From: Gymnothorax reevesii
Taxonomy: Eukaryota > Chordata > Actinopteri > Anguilliformes > Muraenidae
Direction of reading: 5' to 3'
DNA: 64,000 nt
NCBI GenBank assembly: GCA_029721435.1
Contig: CM056574.1
Coordinates: forward strand, 76,675,501 to 76,739,500
The notes under the pieces were generated by a model. The model saw only the letters and a list, made by a program, of their open reading frames with translations. It made no database searches and was not told where the DNA came from. Positions 1-11,873 of the stretch are shown piece by piece. Position numbers and translations under genes: made by a program. Within the stretch, counting starts at the first letter, position 1. Each line of letters opens with the position of its first letter.

Positions 1-12
1 CCAGTCCTCGGA

Positions 13-240
13 TTGATGGTAGCTGCCTTTCCTGATGTCAGCAAAGTTACACAACTGGTGCTCATGCTGACCTCCTGTAATCATGTGGAAGCATTAGCTT
101 TTCTCATCCTGCAGTCGCCGCATGCTCAGGTGCTGTTGGGGAGGCCAACTGATAACTTATGGTTTACACAACGTTTGGGTGAAAATTCCTTCCTGATTGG
201 CTTGCGGGTATGCATTAAAACCATGGAACCGCACAGATAG
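13..240 (+). pseudogene. Gypsy protease-region fragment (copy A)
   Basis: The 75-residue frame is the same as the end of the Gypsy protease region at 10217-10444. The segment with VTQLVLMLTSCNHVEALAFL followed by LILQSPHAQVLLGRPT resembles the part of fish Ty3/Gypsy polyproteins just after the aspartic protease, where a similar SPxHPVLLGxPW pattern is usual. It is cut by the window edge on the left and followed by a hAT insertion on the right. Its presence in copy A shows that the duplicated unit includes Gypsy sequence. It is not functional. The assignment rests on resemblance read by eye. Confidence 0.55.
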
Positions 241-294
241 TTCGGCTTCAGTAGTTTCATCATTCGAAATTCATCCGCTGGCCAACCTGTAACC

Positions 295-1588
295 CAGTGG
301 TTCCCAAAGTGGGGGGCGCGCCCCCTAGGGGGGGTGCAGTGCAGTTGCAGGGGGGGCGCAGGGTGGGGGAAGCACATTTTTCCCCACCCACTACTGTAGA
401 GTTCCGGACACCAACAGAAAATTATTTTCATACAGTCCATTCGCTGCCCTGAATTCCGCGATTACATCGTAAATACTTGCCTTACTCTCAACATAACTGT
501 TTGCCGAATCATTCATCTAGCCTGCCATTTTCATTAATAATTTGTTATGAATGCAGTTGTTCAAATATTTGAAGCTGGTAAAATGAGCTGGGTACAATCG
601 ATGTAGTCTAGCAATACGCAACTCGCCGCTTTTTATCCTGCTCTGATCTGGCATATTGATAATAAAATGGTAAGTGACACCGAACAAACTCCAATGAATA
701 CAAAGCAGAAATAACCGAGATTGCGTCATCTTATTCTCGATAATATGAATGCTCTGTAGCTAGGCCTACAGATAATTTTTATCTAGCCTAGCAACTGAAC
801 GTTACAAACATATCGGCAGGTTCGGCAAGTGGTGTTCCTAAATTTTTTTTGTACTTCGCTGTCGGCTGTTAAAATAGGTTGATAACGGTGCTTTCTTTCT
901 GCATCATAGAAACATAATTTTAAGTAGACGGCTATACTCAGGCAGAGGGGTGTGATACAGCCTAATGATTTTATACTTTAAAAGAGGTTTTGAATTATTA
1001 CATTTTCGTGTCCTTAATTGGAAAATTACGGTGGCCGTTTCCAAACCTGCCAATCGTTTTTAATGTTTCCAGCTAGGCTAGACAAAAATCATCTGTTCAG
1101 AGCATTCATATTTTCTAGTATAAGCTGACGCGATCTCGGTTAACGTATTTTAACTTAAAACTGCAAGGCCAGTGAAGAGAGAAAAATGTAACTGTCTCGA
1201 GACACTCCGTCAGCAGTCCGGCACAAGGTCGCTGATTGGCTGTATGCAAGTAAGTTTCTGTTGGTGTCCGGAAAATGCATTAATAGCTGTTGAATACTTA
1301 AAAAATAAACCTGTTACACTGAACATAATTACACAGTTAAGCTGCTTGAAAATTGTGCTTGTTATTTCCAATTCTAAAAGTAGCCTAGTTGTAGTTTATG
1401 ACAACCTACAGTTTACGTCCGTTCACTTATATTTTTTCAAAAAAGGTTGAGGTTTATATTAATTTAAATGCGTGAAATAAACTGCTATGGACTCTGAAAA
1501 CAAAATGTGCATATGTATTACCTATTTTGGGGGGGGGGGGGGGGGGGTCCCAAAGGGGGGCCCAGCAAAAAAAGTTTGGGAACCACTG
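295..1588. mobile_element. Non-autonomous hAT element, copy A
   Basis: The ends are inverted repeats: it starts CAGTGGTTCCCAAA and finishes TTTGGGAACCACTG, the classic hAT terminus. The 8 bases CTGTAACC stand directly before it (287-294) and directly after it (1589-1596), a perfect 8-bp target duplication. A second inverted pair around TCCGGACACCAACAGAAA lies inside (about 404-421 and 1255-1272). A G-rich stretch lies beside each terminus. No transposase frame is visible, so it would depend on a helper. It interrupts older Gypsy-related sequence. Confidence 0.93.
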
Positions 1589-1673
1589 CTGTAACCATAG
1601 GAATGTTAGAGCACTGGCATTTGGCTGGGTATAATAGAAACCTACTCATTTATCTCCAGTAAATTTGGCAGTG

Positions 1674-2228
1674 TCAGATAAGTTGCGCCAAAATATGATG
1701 AAGTCGTACCCAGCAAACATCTTGCCAAGCTGGCCAATGAAAGTTGGAAGCTGGGCCATTTAGATGCATAAAAGACACTTGAACATCTTGGTTTTCATAC
1801 GACACGTCTAAGATGTTCGCCAGCCACCACTGGCCATCATATAGGGAAGCCACATAGTGACCTGGGATGCAGTCAGCCAGTTGGCTGGGCTCAGGCACAG
1901 GGGTGCCACACTGAAAGCTAAGAACCTCTTCACCCGACAAACGTTGAACTAGAATGGTTCCATTCTTTGTAACGCAGAAGCAGTAGTTATCCCTGGTGCC
2001 TAGGATTGTCTTAGCCTCTTCGAACCGCTTCTGCAGCAACTTAGAGTGCTTCTGCGCATCCTCACTTGGAAAAAATATTGTTTCAATATCCTTGATATTT
2101 GAATGAGCCCACTCAAATAAGTCAAGGGGAGTGACCAAGGTGACAGCTTTAAAACTATGCCTAGCTGCCTCCCGCTTGATGGTACCATCTATTCCATCAC
2201 ATGGACTCTTCCCATGGGAGGTGGGAGG
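1674..2228 (-). pseudogene. TE-associated SHGK/CDG-type protein remnant, copy A
   Basis: The minus-strand frame runs from about 2228 to a stop at 1674. The first-methionine version would be 154 codons, but the same frame extends upstream through TSHGKSPCDGIDGTIKR. This SHGK..CDGIGGTVKR block, followed by LxxFEWAxxNIKDI, is a pattern I associate with uncharacterised transposon-linked proteins of fish and invertebrates. The C-terminal part (GHYVASLYDGQWWLANI followed by WQDVCWVRLHHIL) reads like a small beta-barrel reader domain of Tudor or BAH type. An in-frame stop lies just upstream at 2229-2231, so the N-terminal part is lost. The family name is not known to me; the repeat origin is inferred. 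Confidence 0.55.
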
Positions 2229-2536
2229 TCATCCTTCTGAAAGTATTCCATTGATGTACCAAATAATATCCTATACCTTCTGTACATTGTCATGTACATT
2301 TTGATTTGGTTTGGTAACTGAAAATTACCCAAAAAGAGGGCCCTTTTTTTCCCAAAGAATAAATGGAGCAACTCTTTGCTTCACTAGGAAGCCCATTGTG
2401 GGTGCTATCACACTGTCAAATTTCATTTGGCAAATCACAAGGCATGTTGGTTAAAATACAGCATGACTTTGGCTTATTTTAGGAACGGTGCAGCAGATTT
2501 CTACTTTTTGGTCAATTACTGCATGGCCACCAGGGG

Positions 2537-2942
2537 TCAGCTCACGCATTTGTTCACTAAGTGGTGACCCTCGCCCCATCCTTGTTTGTGAATGACTGAG
2601 CATTTCAGGGAAGCTGCTTTTATACCCAATCATGGCACCCACCTGTTCCCAATTAGCCCGTTCACCTGTGGGATGTTCTAAATAAGTGTTTGATGAGCAT
2701 TCCTCAACTCTCTCAGTCTTTTTTGCCACTTGTGCCAGCTTTTTTGAAACATGTTGCTGGCATCAAATTCCAAATGAGCTAATATTTGCAAAAAATTACA
2801 AGGTTTACCTGTTCGAACATTAAGTAACTTGTCTTTGCAGTGTATTCAATTGAATATAGGTTGAAAAGGATTTGCAAATCATTGTATTCTGTTTTTATTT
2901 ACGAATTACACAACGTGCCAACTTCACTGGTTTTGGGTTTTG
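2537..2942 (-). mobile_element. Truncated Tc1/mariner end
   Basis: This matches the right-hand part of the Tc1 at 8275-9868 (roughly 9463-9868) at about 96% by eye. It includes the transposase N-terminal region with SLSEQ-type residues read on the minus strand and the whole right inverted repeat, ending at the terminal TTTTGGGTTTTG followed by TA. It begins abruptly at 2537, immediately after the duplicated block. Its divergence from the other Tc1 copy is far greater than that between the two duplicated blocks, so it is an independent insertion rather than part of the duplication. Confidence 0.9.
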
Positions 2943-2944
2943 TA

Positions 2945-5900
2945 CTTCAATTTTAATACTTGCATTGTTTTGCTTGACCAAGACTTAATAGGTTTTTGCT
3001 GTGCTATATAAATGATCGGATTATTTTTCAGAAAGTTGAAAATTGCAGAAAAAGACCATGGGGAAAGAGGTGGGAGGTCACAGTTCAGCAAAAAGCCGCA
3101 ACTAGAGGATACAACCCACCTTCACCAGCCAATCAAGCAATCGTCAATACAAAAGAAAATAGCCGGATCTAGCGTTATTCACTGAAATTTCTTCCATTTC
3201 CGAGACTGCCATACTTCTGGTGTGCAGCTCACAAGTGCTTTGGTCTATTGTATGCGCATAATAACATTAAAGGATGGCAATCTCATCATCTACATCAGCA
3301 CTTTTCATACCTCTTCTGGAGTACCACTTCTGCATGTTTTAGGTTTCTACCTGCACAGGTGGGTCAGAAGATCAGCTTCTTACCATGAAGATGCTTGATA
3401 ATGAGCAAATCATTGCAATCATCCCTGCAAGTGGGGAAGATCGAAACCATGCAGGAGGGGTGGTACTCCAGGAGAGATTTGAGAAGCACTGATCGAAATC
3501 ATCTGTCATTGTTGACAGCAACGCCAAAAATTATACTTGAAATAATATCAATCCCCTGAATATCGCCATGGAATGCCCTTCTTGAAACTTCGAGAAAATG
3601 ACCACTCCATAGCTGAAAGTTTCTTAATACGGCGTCTAAGCTCACTATCGTACTGCCAAGTATCCATAACCACACACACTAAAGCAACTCTTCACCCGAA
3701 GCTGCGTGAGACTGGAAGCGACTAGGCAACCAAACTATCCCATAAAGCACTGGAAATGGGGCGTGACTACAACATCAGGGCATTTTTTTTGTATTAACGA
3801 TTGCTCAAACTTTGAAAGCCCATTGTCAATACTGCTGGAGATGTGCTCCAGAAATGAAAAGCAGAGATGGAGGTTATCATTGAGGGTCAAAGTTCAGAGG
3901 TAACAAAAAGATAACAGATATGAAATGACCTACCTGTCAGGTGGCAAGGACTGAAAAACATTTTTGAAAGGCCACTGCAAGTGGTTTGGGAGATATACTC
4001 CAGAAAAGGTCAAGGTCACAGAAAATATCCTGTAAAGGCTGCAGGTTAATTTTAACCCCTGCATTGGTTTTATGTTGCTCTACTATAGGATCGGATGATT
4101 TTTCACAAAGTTCAAAATTGCGAGAAATGGTTAAGGTCATCAGGAAAAAGCCCAAATGTCACAGGTTGACCAAACCTTCAAAAGGCACAGCTGGAGGATA
4201 TGGCTAACCAACACAAGCAATTTTGAAAGGTCACTGTCAACAATGTCAAAAATATGCTCCAAAAACTAAAAACAGCAATGAAGGTCATTTTTGAAAGGTC
4301 ATTAAAAAGGTAATAGCTATGATGCTTAGGTAAAGGATATAAAGTCAGTGTAAAATGGTAAGGCTGCTCCATAAAGTTTCAGTGTATTGGATCTGGACGG
4401 AAACGCACGCATGCATGTACAGAACTGGCCCACATCAATCCCTGACCTACCCTTCGGGTGGCCGTGGACTAATTAATCAATGTTTTTTTTCTGAAAGCCT
4501 TTGGTGTGAATATTCTCTACTCACAATAATTTAAATTAAATTAAACAAAGTTTGATATTTTCAAGTAATTGGCAAGAGAAATTTCATTTGCTTCTCGTTT
4601 TGCTACAGATTATCAATGAGATGAAATGCCAGAAAAATCTCTTTCCAATGGAAAATGCAAAGGACCTGTGAATTCAAACAAGATGGTTGGCTATCTTTCA
4701 CAGTTAAAGCAGTGGGTTTCAAATAATGCAAAAATAGTTAAAACTAGAAAAGGCAAAATTTTCTGAAGAAAATGTGTGTGCTTGCTTCAGTGACAAAAGT
4801 TGAAGAGGTTGGCTTATAAAATGAAGGTGCTTGGAAACTGAGAGGCAAAGGAAATTGCTGAAGAAATGTTGAAAAACTGCTGAAATGTAAACACAAGACT
4901 TTAAAGCTAAAGGTAATAGTTTAAGGAATTCTGACTTTTCAGCTGTATCATAACCGAGTCTACTCCACTTCAACCCAGCTGTAAAAAAAATGGTGAATTG
5001 GAGTCAATGAGGTTGATGCATTACCCTCTATGGCTCTGTGCATATCTAGGTCAACGCAGTGCTTGCTGAGAAATTAGCTTTTTGGTGGCGCAAACAATTG
5101 CCATCACTGCAGATGACATAATCAATAGCTAGCGGACGTTAACTATTAAACTACTGAATGAGTATGGAAAAGTTACATCACTGCCTTAGCAAGGATGGCA
5201 GTTACGGTCATTTTGATACCAGTATTTCGCCTGTTTAAGATACGATCGTAAATATATCACAGTAGTGCGAGCAGTTGCTTGTATAAGCAGGAATTGGAGC
5301 TCGAGCAATTTTTTCTGCTTTGCAATTTTTTTGCAACACTATAAAGTGTTCTCATGGACCCGCCCTGCAAGAAGTCCGGTCATTGCTGCCCTCAATGTGC
5401 TCTCTTGGAGCTGGTTTTGAGCGACTGTACAAATGAGCAAATACTGAAAATTCTTTCATTGAGTTTGACGCAGAAGAATGAGATTTGTCTAACAGTCTTA
5501 TCAATCTTAATCCCAATGATGATAATGCTGAGGCCAAGAAAAAGTCCAGCAGAGGGCAGAATTGAACCGCAATATGGCTATGCCACAATTTCGCTGAGCC
5601 ATTTGAAATACTGGTTTTAGCATTTGGTCCAACGGAGATTTTATCTACGGCGTCTCTTACATACTACTGCTTCCACCTCAAAGCTAGTATGTCCAATCTA
5701 TGAAATGGAGATACCATACTAAAGAAGAGAGTCTGCTGAGCAAAATATGTCAAAATTGTGTGTGTAGTGCCAACAATGTGAGAAAAAGAGTTTTTCAGCT
5801 TTCCAACTGAAATTTTCAGTCTCATTTAATATAGGAGTTAATGGAGTTTCCGTTTGTGCTGCCATCGCTTTTCGGCTCATACTGCCAAAACAGTCTGTCT

Positions 5901-6596
5901 GATTGCTTGCATAGTTAGATTTTCGTGACCAGCACAACTTTTGCTACAACTTGGAAAAAAAAATATTTATGTGAAGTGAAAACTGTGGGAGTTAGAGGAA
6001 GTTGAAAAGAAGATTTTTTGACTATTTTATAGCTCTTCACCACTCTAACAGAGACGTCACCACACTAAGTTCCCAAAATGTATTGTAACAGAAATTATTT
6101 GAAAAAATTATAATAGAAAAATTATTGAAGTTACGAAAAATTTGAACAGTGAAGATATTAGGCAAGCTTAACTTAACATTTTGCAGTTTGAATGACATTT
6201 CTAGCCAAAAGTATAACAAAGTAAAGAAATAGCAGAAAATAGCTGAATCTACTGAATCAGCCCAAAAATGGCTCAATTAAATAGTACCCCATAAAATGAC
6301 TTTTAAAATTAAATATCTCAACAGCTAAAAACAAAATAAAAAATCTGTACAGATGCAATGAAATCCAGAACAAGCTGAATTTTTAAAAGTTTGAACAGAT
6401 GCAATAGCTTAAACCGTGTAGAAGGAGTTTGTCGGCCAAATTTAGGCCGAAGAAGAAAAAAATAAGAAGATGAAGAAGAAGTAAGAGAATAGCGTGTGCT
6501 GCTTCTGCTGAAGCAAGCACACAATTAACATTGTAAGAAAAACTTAAAACCAGTGGAAGAGAAGAAACCTGTCACAACCTTTGTGTGATTTCCTTG
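2945..6596. other. No gene recognised; degenerate repeats
   Basis: I see no recognisable protein here. The longest open frame (5354-5620, 88 codons) is overlapped by a frame of similar size on the other strand and resembles nothing I know. 3780-4370 contains degenerate tandem repeats (listed separately). The last kilobase is A-rich with GAA-rich stretches near 6450-6490. It may be old decayed transposon sequence. Confidence 0.6.
3780..4370. repeat. Degenerate tandem repeat with TGCTCCAGAAA core
   Basis: Three or four diverged units share the order GAAAGGCCACTG, a spacer, then GGAGATxTxCTCCAGAAA and AAGGTCA. Clear examples lie near 3815-3890, 3965-4025 and 4225-4310. A related block with TAxAxGATCGGATxATTTTTC occurs near 3008-3035 and 4085-4105. 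Unit length is irregular (about 150-260 bp), so this is an old, decayed array and not a microsatellite. Confidence 0.5.
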
Positions 6597-6830
6597 TCTC
6601 TTCGCAATTCAGCAACCAGCATGCCTATTAGGTGTATGTGTCTTTGATTGGTTTGCATCTTATGCATCTCCCCTGCTTGGCTGAGTCTTGTTGTTTTCTT
6701 TGATCGGGTGATGGGTATTTAAGCTATCTGTTTATGTGCAAATTGCTGGATTGTAATGTGGCATTCACACTTCCAAGTGTGACCAGTTCCAAGTCAATGT
6801 CTATCAGTAGAAGTTGTTCATCATCTAATG

Positions 6831-7023
6831 CAGAGATCTTCAACCCTGTTGCTGGAGAGCTACCATCCTGTAGGTTTGTACTCCATCCCTAATTCAACAA
6901 ACCTGATTCAGCTCATTGGCAGCTCATCATGATCTTTAACTAGGAAAACAGGTGCGATTTGCTTTGGTCGGACTGAAAACCTTCAGGATGGTAGCTGTCC
7001 AGGAATAGGGTTGGAGACCCCTG
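6831..7023. mobile_element. hAT MITE, 193 bp
   Basis: The element starts CAGAGATCTTCAACCCTG and ends CAGGGTTGGAGACCCCTG-like in inverted orientation (AGGGTTGGAGACCCCTG as written). ATCTAATG precedes it (6823-6830) and follows it (7024-7031), a perfect 8-bp target duplication. A subterminal pair, GAGAGCTACCATCCTG and CAGGATGGTAGCTGTCC, extends the inverted repeats to about 40 bp each. It is inserted in the left LTR-like sequence of the Gypsy element. Confidence 0.93.
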
Positions 7024-7212
7024 ATCTAATGAAACCAATACTCTCATGACAGCATTATCTCTTTATTGTTACCTAGTTCATTCGAACAAGCTTCCAATCC
7101 TAATCAGGGCAGAGGATTGGGACTGAATTCAAGTTAACCCAACTCAAGCCTGTTCATCTATTTAGTTATTGAGAACAAGCCTCCAATCCTAATCAGGGTC
7201 CAGGACTGGGAT
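7024..7212 (+). repeat. LTR-like repeat, left copy, of the Gypsy element
   Basis: From ATCTAATGAAACCAATACT through the AACAAGCTTCCAATC and CAGGGTCCAGGA motifs this stretch matches 17763-17950 with moderate divergence. The two copies bracket gag, protease, RT and integrase sequence, so they are best read as the decayed LTRs of one Gypsy element. The motif AACAAGC..CCAATC..AATCAG occurs twice within each copy. The outer LTR boundary is unclear; TGTCACAACC near 6598 is a possible start, but I could not find its partner. Confidence 0.6.
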
Positions 7213-7559
7213 AGCATTCTTGTTCACCCATCTAACTTCGTTCTCCTAGTCCAGTTTGATTAGAAAAAAGCTTCTAACCCTGATCCCGGGTAGGAATGGG
7301 ACTGCGTTCTGCACAAGCAACCTCCTCATCCTCTGGAACACTTCAGTGCTGGCAAAGGCTATACAACATCTGGCTACATCCTGCAAGTCACTGGTGGGAG
7401 ACTGTCAGCCCAGCCTTACTTGTCACATCAGTGCCGACTGTGCTGCCCTAGTCTGGGGTTCTGTTTCCACTTAATTATCAGGATTTCTGTCAAAAATCCA
7501 CCTGTTGGATTGCAGGTCTGATTCCGGACTTTACTCCTGATCTGGATCAATACAGCACA

Positions 7560-8272
7560 ATCCAACCACTGAAGGAATCAGTGGAGATATCAAGCCTGGT
7601 TGACACCCTAAGGTACCATTGGGTGCTCCTTGGTCAGTGTAAAGATATGGTTCGCCAGTTACACCAGAGCCCGGGAGCCTTCTTCAGTCAACTAGACGCT
7701 GCAAGAGAAATTATACAAGACTCTGCCACCACCACTCAAGCAGCCAGAGCCCTCTTGCATCAGGTTCTCCTTCAGACACAAGCCTAACCTAGCGGTTCTG
7801 GACTCCTACAATAGTCTGTTGCAGTTTCCTGGTCCATTGTGGAATGAATCTCGAGCTTCAGGCTACATCCTTCCACAATGAACAATCCAGAAAGGCTTTT
7901 GTCATCACTGACCTCTCAGGACATGCCAGGGGCAAGGCTGCCAACTGCTAGGAGACAGACCTTCCTGCAGGGTCAGTATTCTGTGCTTTTGCTGGAAAAA
8001 TGCAGAGAGTGTTTGACCTTTCCCACTCCAATCATGCTGCTGGCTATCAGCTGCTTCAGCTCCCTGAACGCAACCTGTCGGCGACGAATTATTCCATGAA
8101 TTTGTTCACCTTTGCTGTCTCCACGCACTGGAATGCCCGAGCCTTCTGTTATGTCTACCTGTTTGGCTTAGTGGAGTGAATACAAGATGAATTAACTACA
8201 TTTGTCCAACCCCCATGTCTGGACCAACAGATTGACCTCATGCTTAACATTCACTATTAGCCCCAAGAGAGG
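7560..8272 (+). pseudogene. Ty3/Gypsy gag fragment
   Basis: Between about 8035 and 8245 the plus strand reads LLQLPERNLSATNYSMNLFT, then FAVSTHWNARAFCYVYLFGL, then VE*IQDELT and PPCLDQQIDLML. This follows the capsid pattern of fish Gypsy elements (QG.RSVADYA.EFRTLAA...W.E.AL...F..GL...IQDEL......LD.LI.L). One in-frame stop is present. The upstream frame at 7581-7787 (FFSQLDAAREIIQDSATTTQ) is probably part of the same gag. The reading frame is destroyed and then interrupted by the Tc1 at 8275. Confidence 0.75.
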
Positions 8273-8274
8273 TA

Positions 8275-9868
8275 AAAAACCAAAAACCAATGAAGTTGGC
8301 ACGTTATGTAAATCGTAGATAAAAACAGAATACAATGATTTGCAAATCCTTTTCAACTTATATTCAATTGAATACACTGCAAAGACAAGGTGTTTAATGT
8401 TCAAACTGAGTAACTTTTTTTTTTTTTTTTGCAAAAAATCATTAACTTAGAATTTAAAGGCAGCAACACATTGCAAAAAAGTTGGCACAGGGGCCTTTTT
8501 ACCACTGTGTTACATCGCCTTTCCTTTTAACGACACTCAGTAAACGTTTGGGAACTGAGGAGACCAATTTTTGAAGCTTTTCAGGTGGAACTCTTTCCCA
8601 TTCTTGCTTGATGTACAGCTTAAGTTGTTCAACAGTCTGGGGTCTCCGTTGTCGTATTTTACGCTTCATAATGCGCCACACATTTTCAATGGGAGACAGG
8701 TCTGGACTACAAGCAGGCCAGTCTAGTACCCACACTCTTTTACTACAGAGCCAGGCTGTTGTGCAGAGGGGTGGCAGAAGGTGGCTTGGCATTGTCTTGC
8801 TGAAACAAGCAGGGGCATCCATGAAAAAGATATGTTACTCCAAAACCTGTATGTACCTTTCAGCATAAATGGTGCCTTCACTTATGTGTAAGTTGCCCAT
8901 GCCTTGGGCACTAATACACCCCAGTACCATCACAGATGCTGGCTTTTGAATTTTGCGCCTATAACAGTCCGGATGGTTCTTTTCCTCTTTGGTCCGGAGG
9001 ACACGACATCCAGTTTCCAAAAAACAATTTGAAATGTGGACTCGTCAGACCACAGAACACTTTTCCACTTTGCATAAGTCCATCTTAGATGAGCTTAGGC
9101 CCAGCGAAGCCGGCGGCGTTTCTGGGTGCTGTTGATAAATGGCTTTCGCTTTGCATTGTAGAGTTTTAACTTGCACTTGCAGAAGTAGCGAAAAACTGTA
9201 GTTACTGGCAGTGGTTTTCTGAAGTGTTCCTGAGCCCATGTGGTGATGTCCTTTACACACTGATGTTGGTTTTTGATGCAGTATCGCCTGAGTAATCGTA
9301 GGTCACGGGCATTCGGCCGTGGTTTTCGGCCTTGTAACTTACGTGCAGTGATTTCTCCAGATTCTCTGAACCTTTTGACGATATTACGGACCGTAGATGA
9401 TGAAATCCCTAAATTTCTTGCAATAGCTCGTTGAGGAATGTTGTTTTTAAACTGTTCAACAATCAGCTCACGCATTTGTTCACTAAGTGGTGACCCTCGC
9501 CCCATCCTTGTTTGTGAATGACTGAGCATTTCAGGGAAGCTGCTTTTATACCCAATCATGGCACCCACCTGTTCCCAGTTAGCCCGTTCACGGGTGGGAT
9601 GTTCTAAATAAGTGTTTGATGAGCATTCCTCTACTCTCTCAGTCTTTTTGGCTACTTGTGCCAGCTTTTTTGAAACATGTTGCAGGCATCAAATTCCAAA
9701 TGAGCTAATATTTGCAAAAAATTACAAAGTTTACCTGTTCGAACATTAAGTAACTTGTCTTTGCAGTGTATTCAATTGAATATAGGTTGAAAAGGATTTG
9801 CAAATCATTGTATTCTGTTTTTATTTACAATTTACAGAACGTGCCAACTTCTCTGGTTTTGGGTTTTG
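8275..9868 (-). mobile_element. Tc1/mariner element, near full length
   Basis: The two ends are inverted repeats of about 215-225 bp (8275-8497 and about 9655-9868), sharing GAAGTTGGCACGTT and AATACAATGATTTGCAAATC in opposite orientation. TA flanks both sides (8273-8274 and 9869-9870). It carries a broken transposase on the minus strand. It interrupts the Gypsy element between gag and protease. A diverged relative is present at 2537-2942. Confidence 0.95.
8499..9568 (-). pseudogene. Tc1-like transposase, frameshifted
   Basis: Reading down from 9568, the first frame (to 9095) encodes paired helix-turn-helix domains: SEQMRELIVEQFKNNIPQRA, then ARNLGISSSTVRNIVKRFRE and a GRKPRPNARDLR linker. 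The downstream pieces lie in other frames: GCISAQGMGNLHISEGTIYA near 8835-9020 and the C-terminal part at 8499-8822 with WPACSPDLSPIENVW, the third catalytic acidic block of the DDE fold. The segment that should hold the second catalytic aspartate is displaced by frameshifts. A working Tc1 transposase is about 340 residues; this copy cannot make one. It would have acted on the flanking inverted repeats. Confidence 0.92.
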
Positions 9869-10086
9869 TAGATGGACTAATGGGCAATGTTTCAGATGCC
9901 TTCCCTGCCTGCATCTCAATGCACAACTTGGAGCAACCTGATAAAGTTGAATCTCTGCCTGTAATGCGAAAGTGCCGCGCATGCCATAGCTGAGTGCCTA
10001 GTTCAATGGAAGTGAGCATGAGTAAGAAAGCTGACGTTGGGAGCTGCTGTCTCATGAGTCCATCCACTCGTTCCTGTCTGCCTTAT

Positions 10087-10444
10087 CTCGCAAGGACCCC
10101 CTTACCATCGGGGTTTTAATTCATTCCGGCACCGATGGGAATTTCATCCATCGTGGTCTCGTTTGTCACCTGAAGATACCAACCAAGCCATTACCAGTTT
10201 CCCTCCAGTCCTCGGATTGATGGTAGCTGCCTTTCCTGATGTCAGCAAAGTTACACAACTGGTGCTCATGCTGACCTCCTGTAATCATGTGGAAGCATTA
10301 GCTTTTCTCATCCTGCAGTCGCCGCATGCTCAGGTGCTGTTGGGGAGGCCAACTGATAACTTATGGTTTACACAACGTTTGGGTGAAAATTCCTTCCTGA
10401 TTGGCTTGCGGGTATGCATTAAAACCATGGAACCGCACAGATAG
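10087..10444 (+). pseudogene. Ty3/Gypsy aspartic protease region
   Basis: The plus strand near 10110-10170 reads VLIHSGTDGNFIHRGLVCHL, matching the Gypsy protease pattern LIDSGAxGNFID. The catalytic aspartate of DSG is histidine here, so the protease is inactive. It continues into MVAAFPDVSKVTQLVLMLTS and LILQSPHAQVLLGRPTDNLW, the linker towards RT. The sequence just before it (9871-10086) should be the end of gag but has decayed. A hAT at 10499 interrupts what follows, and RT resumes only near 13950. Confidence 0.72.
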
Positions 10445-10498
10445 TTCGGCTTCAGTAGTTTCATCATTCGAAATTCATCCGCTGGCCAACCTGTAACC

Positions 10499-11788
10499 CA
10501 GTGGTTCCCAAAGTGGGGGGCGCGCCCCCTAGGGGGGGTGCAGTGCAGTTGCAGGGGGGGCGCAGGGTGGGGGAAGCACATTTTTCCCCACCCACTACTG
10601 TAGAGTTCCGGACACCAACAGAAAATTATTTTCATACAGTCCATTCGCTGCCCTGAATTCCGCGATTACATCGTAAATACTTGCCTTACTCTCAACATAA
10701 CTGTTTGCCGAATCATTCATCTAGCCTGCCATTTTCATTAATAATTTGTTATGAATGCAGTTGTTCAAATATTTGAAGCTGGTAAAATGAGCTGGGTACA
10801 ATCGATGTAGTCTAGCAATACGCAACTCGCCGCTTTTTATCCTGCTCTGATCTGGCATATTGATAATAAAATGGTAAGTGACACCGAACAAACTCCAATG
10901 AATACAAAGCAGAAATAACCGAGATTGCGTCATCTTATTCTCGATAATATGAATGCTCTGTAGCTAGGCCTACAGATAATTTTTATCTAGCCTAGCAACT
11001 GAACGTTACAAACATATCGGCAGGTTCGGCAAGTGGTGTTCCTAAATTTTTTTTGTACTTCGCTGTCGGCTGTTAAAATAGGTTGATAACGGTGCTTTCT
11101 TTCTGCATCATAGAAACATAATTTTAAGTAGACGGCTATACTCAGGCAGAGGGGTGTGATACAGCCTAATGATTTTATACTTTAAAAGAGGTTTTGAATT
11201 ATTACATTTTCGTGTCCTTAATTGGAAAATTACGGTGGCCGTTTCCAAACCTGCCAATCGTTTTTAATGTTTCCAGCTAGGCTAGACAAAAATCATCTGT
11301 TCAGAGCATTCATATTTTCTAGTATAAGCTGACGCGATCTCGGTTAACGTATTTTAACTTAAAACTGCAAGGCCAGTGAAGAGAGAAAAATGTAACTGTC
11401 TCGAGACACTCCGTCAGCAGTCCGGCACAAGGTCGCTGATTGGCTGTATGCAAGTAAGTTTCTGTTGGTGTCCGGAAAATGCATTAATAGCTGTTGAATA
11501 TTTAAAAAATAAACCTGTTACACTGAACATAATTACACAGTTAAGCTGCTTGAAAATTGTGCTTGTTATTTCCAATTCTAAAAGTAGCCTAGTTGTAGTT
11601 TATGACAACCTACAGTTTACGTCCGTTCACTTATATTTTTTCAAAAAAGGTTGAGGTTTATATTAATTTAAATGCGTGAAATAAACTGCTATGGACTCTG
11701 AAAACAAAATGTGCATATGTATTACCTATTTTGGGGGGGGGGGGGGGTCCCAAAGGGGGGCCCAGCAGAAAAAGTTTGGGAACCACTG
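10499..11788. mobile_element. Non-autonomous hAT element, copy B
   Basis: Same element as 295-1588, with inverted ends CAGTGGTTCCCAAA and TTTGGGAACCACTG and the same 8-bp duplication CTGTAACC at 10491-10498 and 11789-11796. The identical target duplication shows that it inserted before the block was duplicated. Confidence 0.93.
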
Positions 11789-11873
11789 CTGTAACCATAG
11801 GAATGTTAGAGCACTGGCATTTGGCTGGGTATAATAGAAACCTACTCATTTATCTCCAGTAAATTTGGCAGTG

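Larger units (their letters stand above)
1..2536. repeat. Near-identical segmental duplication, copy A
   Basis: This stretch repeats 10205-12736 almost base for base. Reading both copies side by side I find two substitutions (C at 1297 against T at 11501; A at 1568 against G at 11768) and a poly-G run of 19 against 15. Both copies carry the same hAT insertion with the same target duplication and the same minus-strand pseudogene. The match starts at base 1, so it probably continues upstream of the window. It stops at 2536, where copy A runs into a Tc1 fragment and copy B runs into a LINE tail. Identity near 99.9% means a very recent duplication or an unmerged haplotype in the assembly. Confidence 0.97.

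Noticed and set aside
1..2942. Simple tandem duplication including the Tc1 end
   Set aside because: The Tc1 pieces at 2537-2942 and 9463-9868 differ by about 4% while the duplicated block differs by about 0.1%, and flanks after the Tc1 ends do not match, so one tandem event does not explain both.
5354..5620. 88-codon frame beginning MDPPCKKSGHCCPQCALLEL
   Set aside because: The cysteine-rich start is tempting, but a frame of similar length lies on the other strand, no family is recognised, and the surroundings are decayed repeats.
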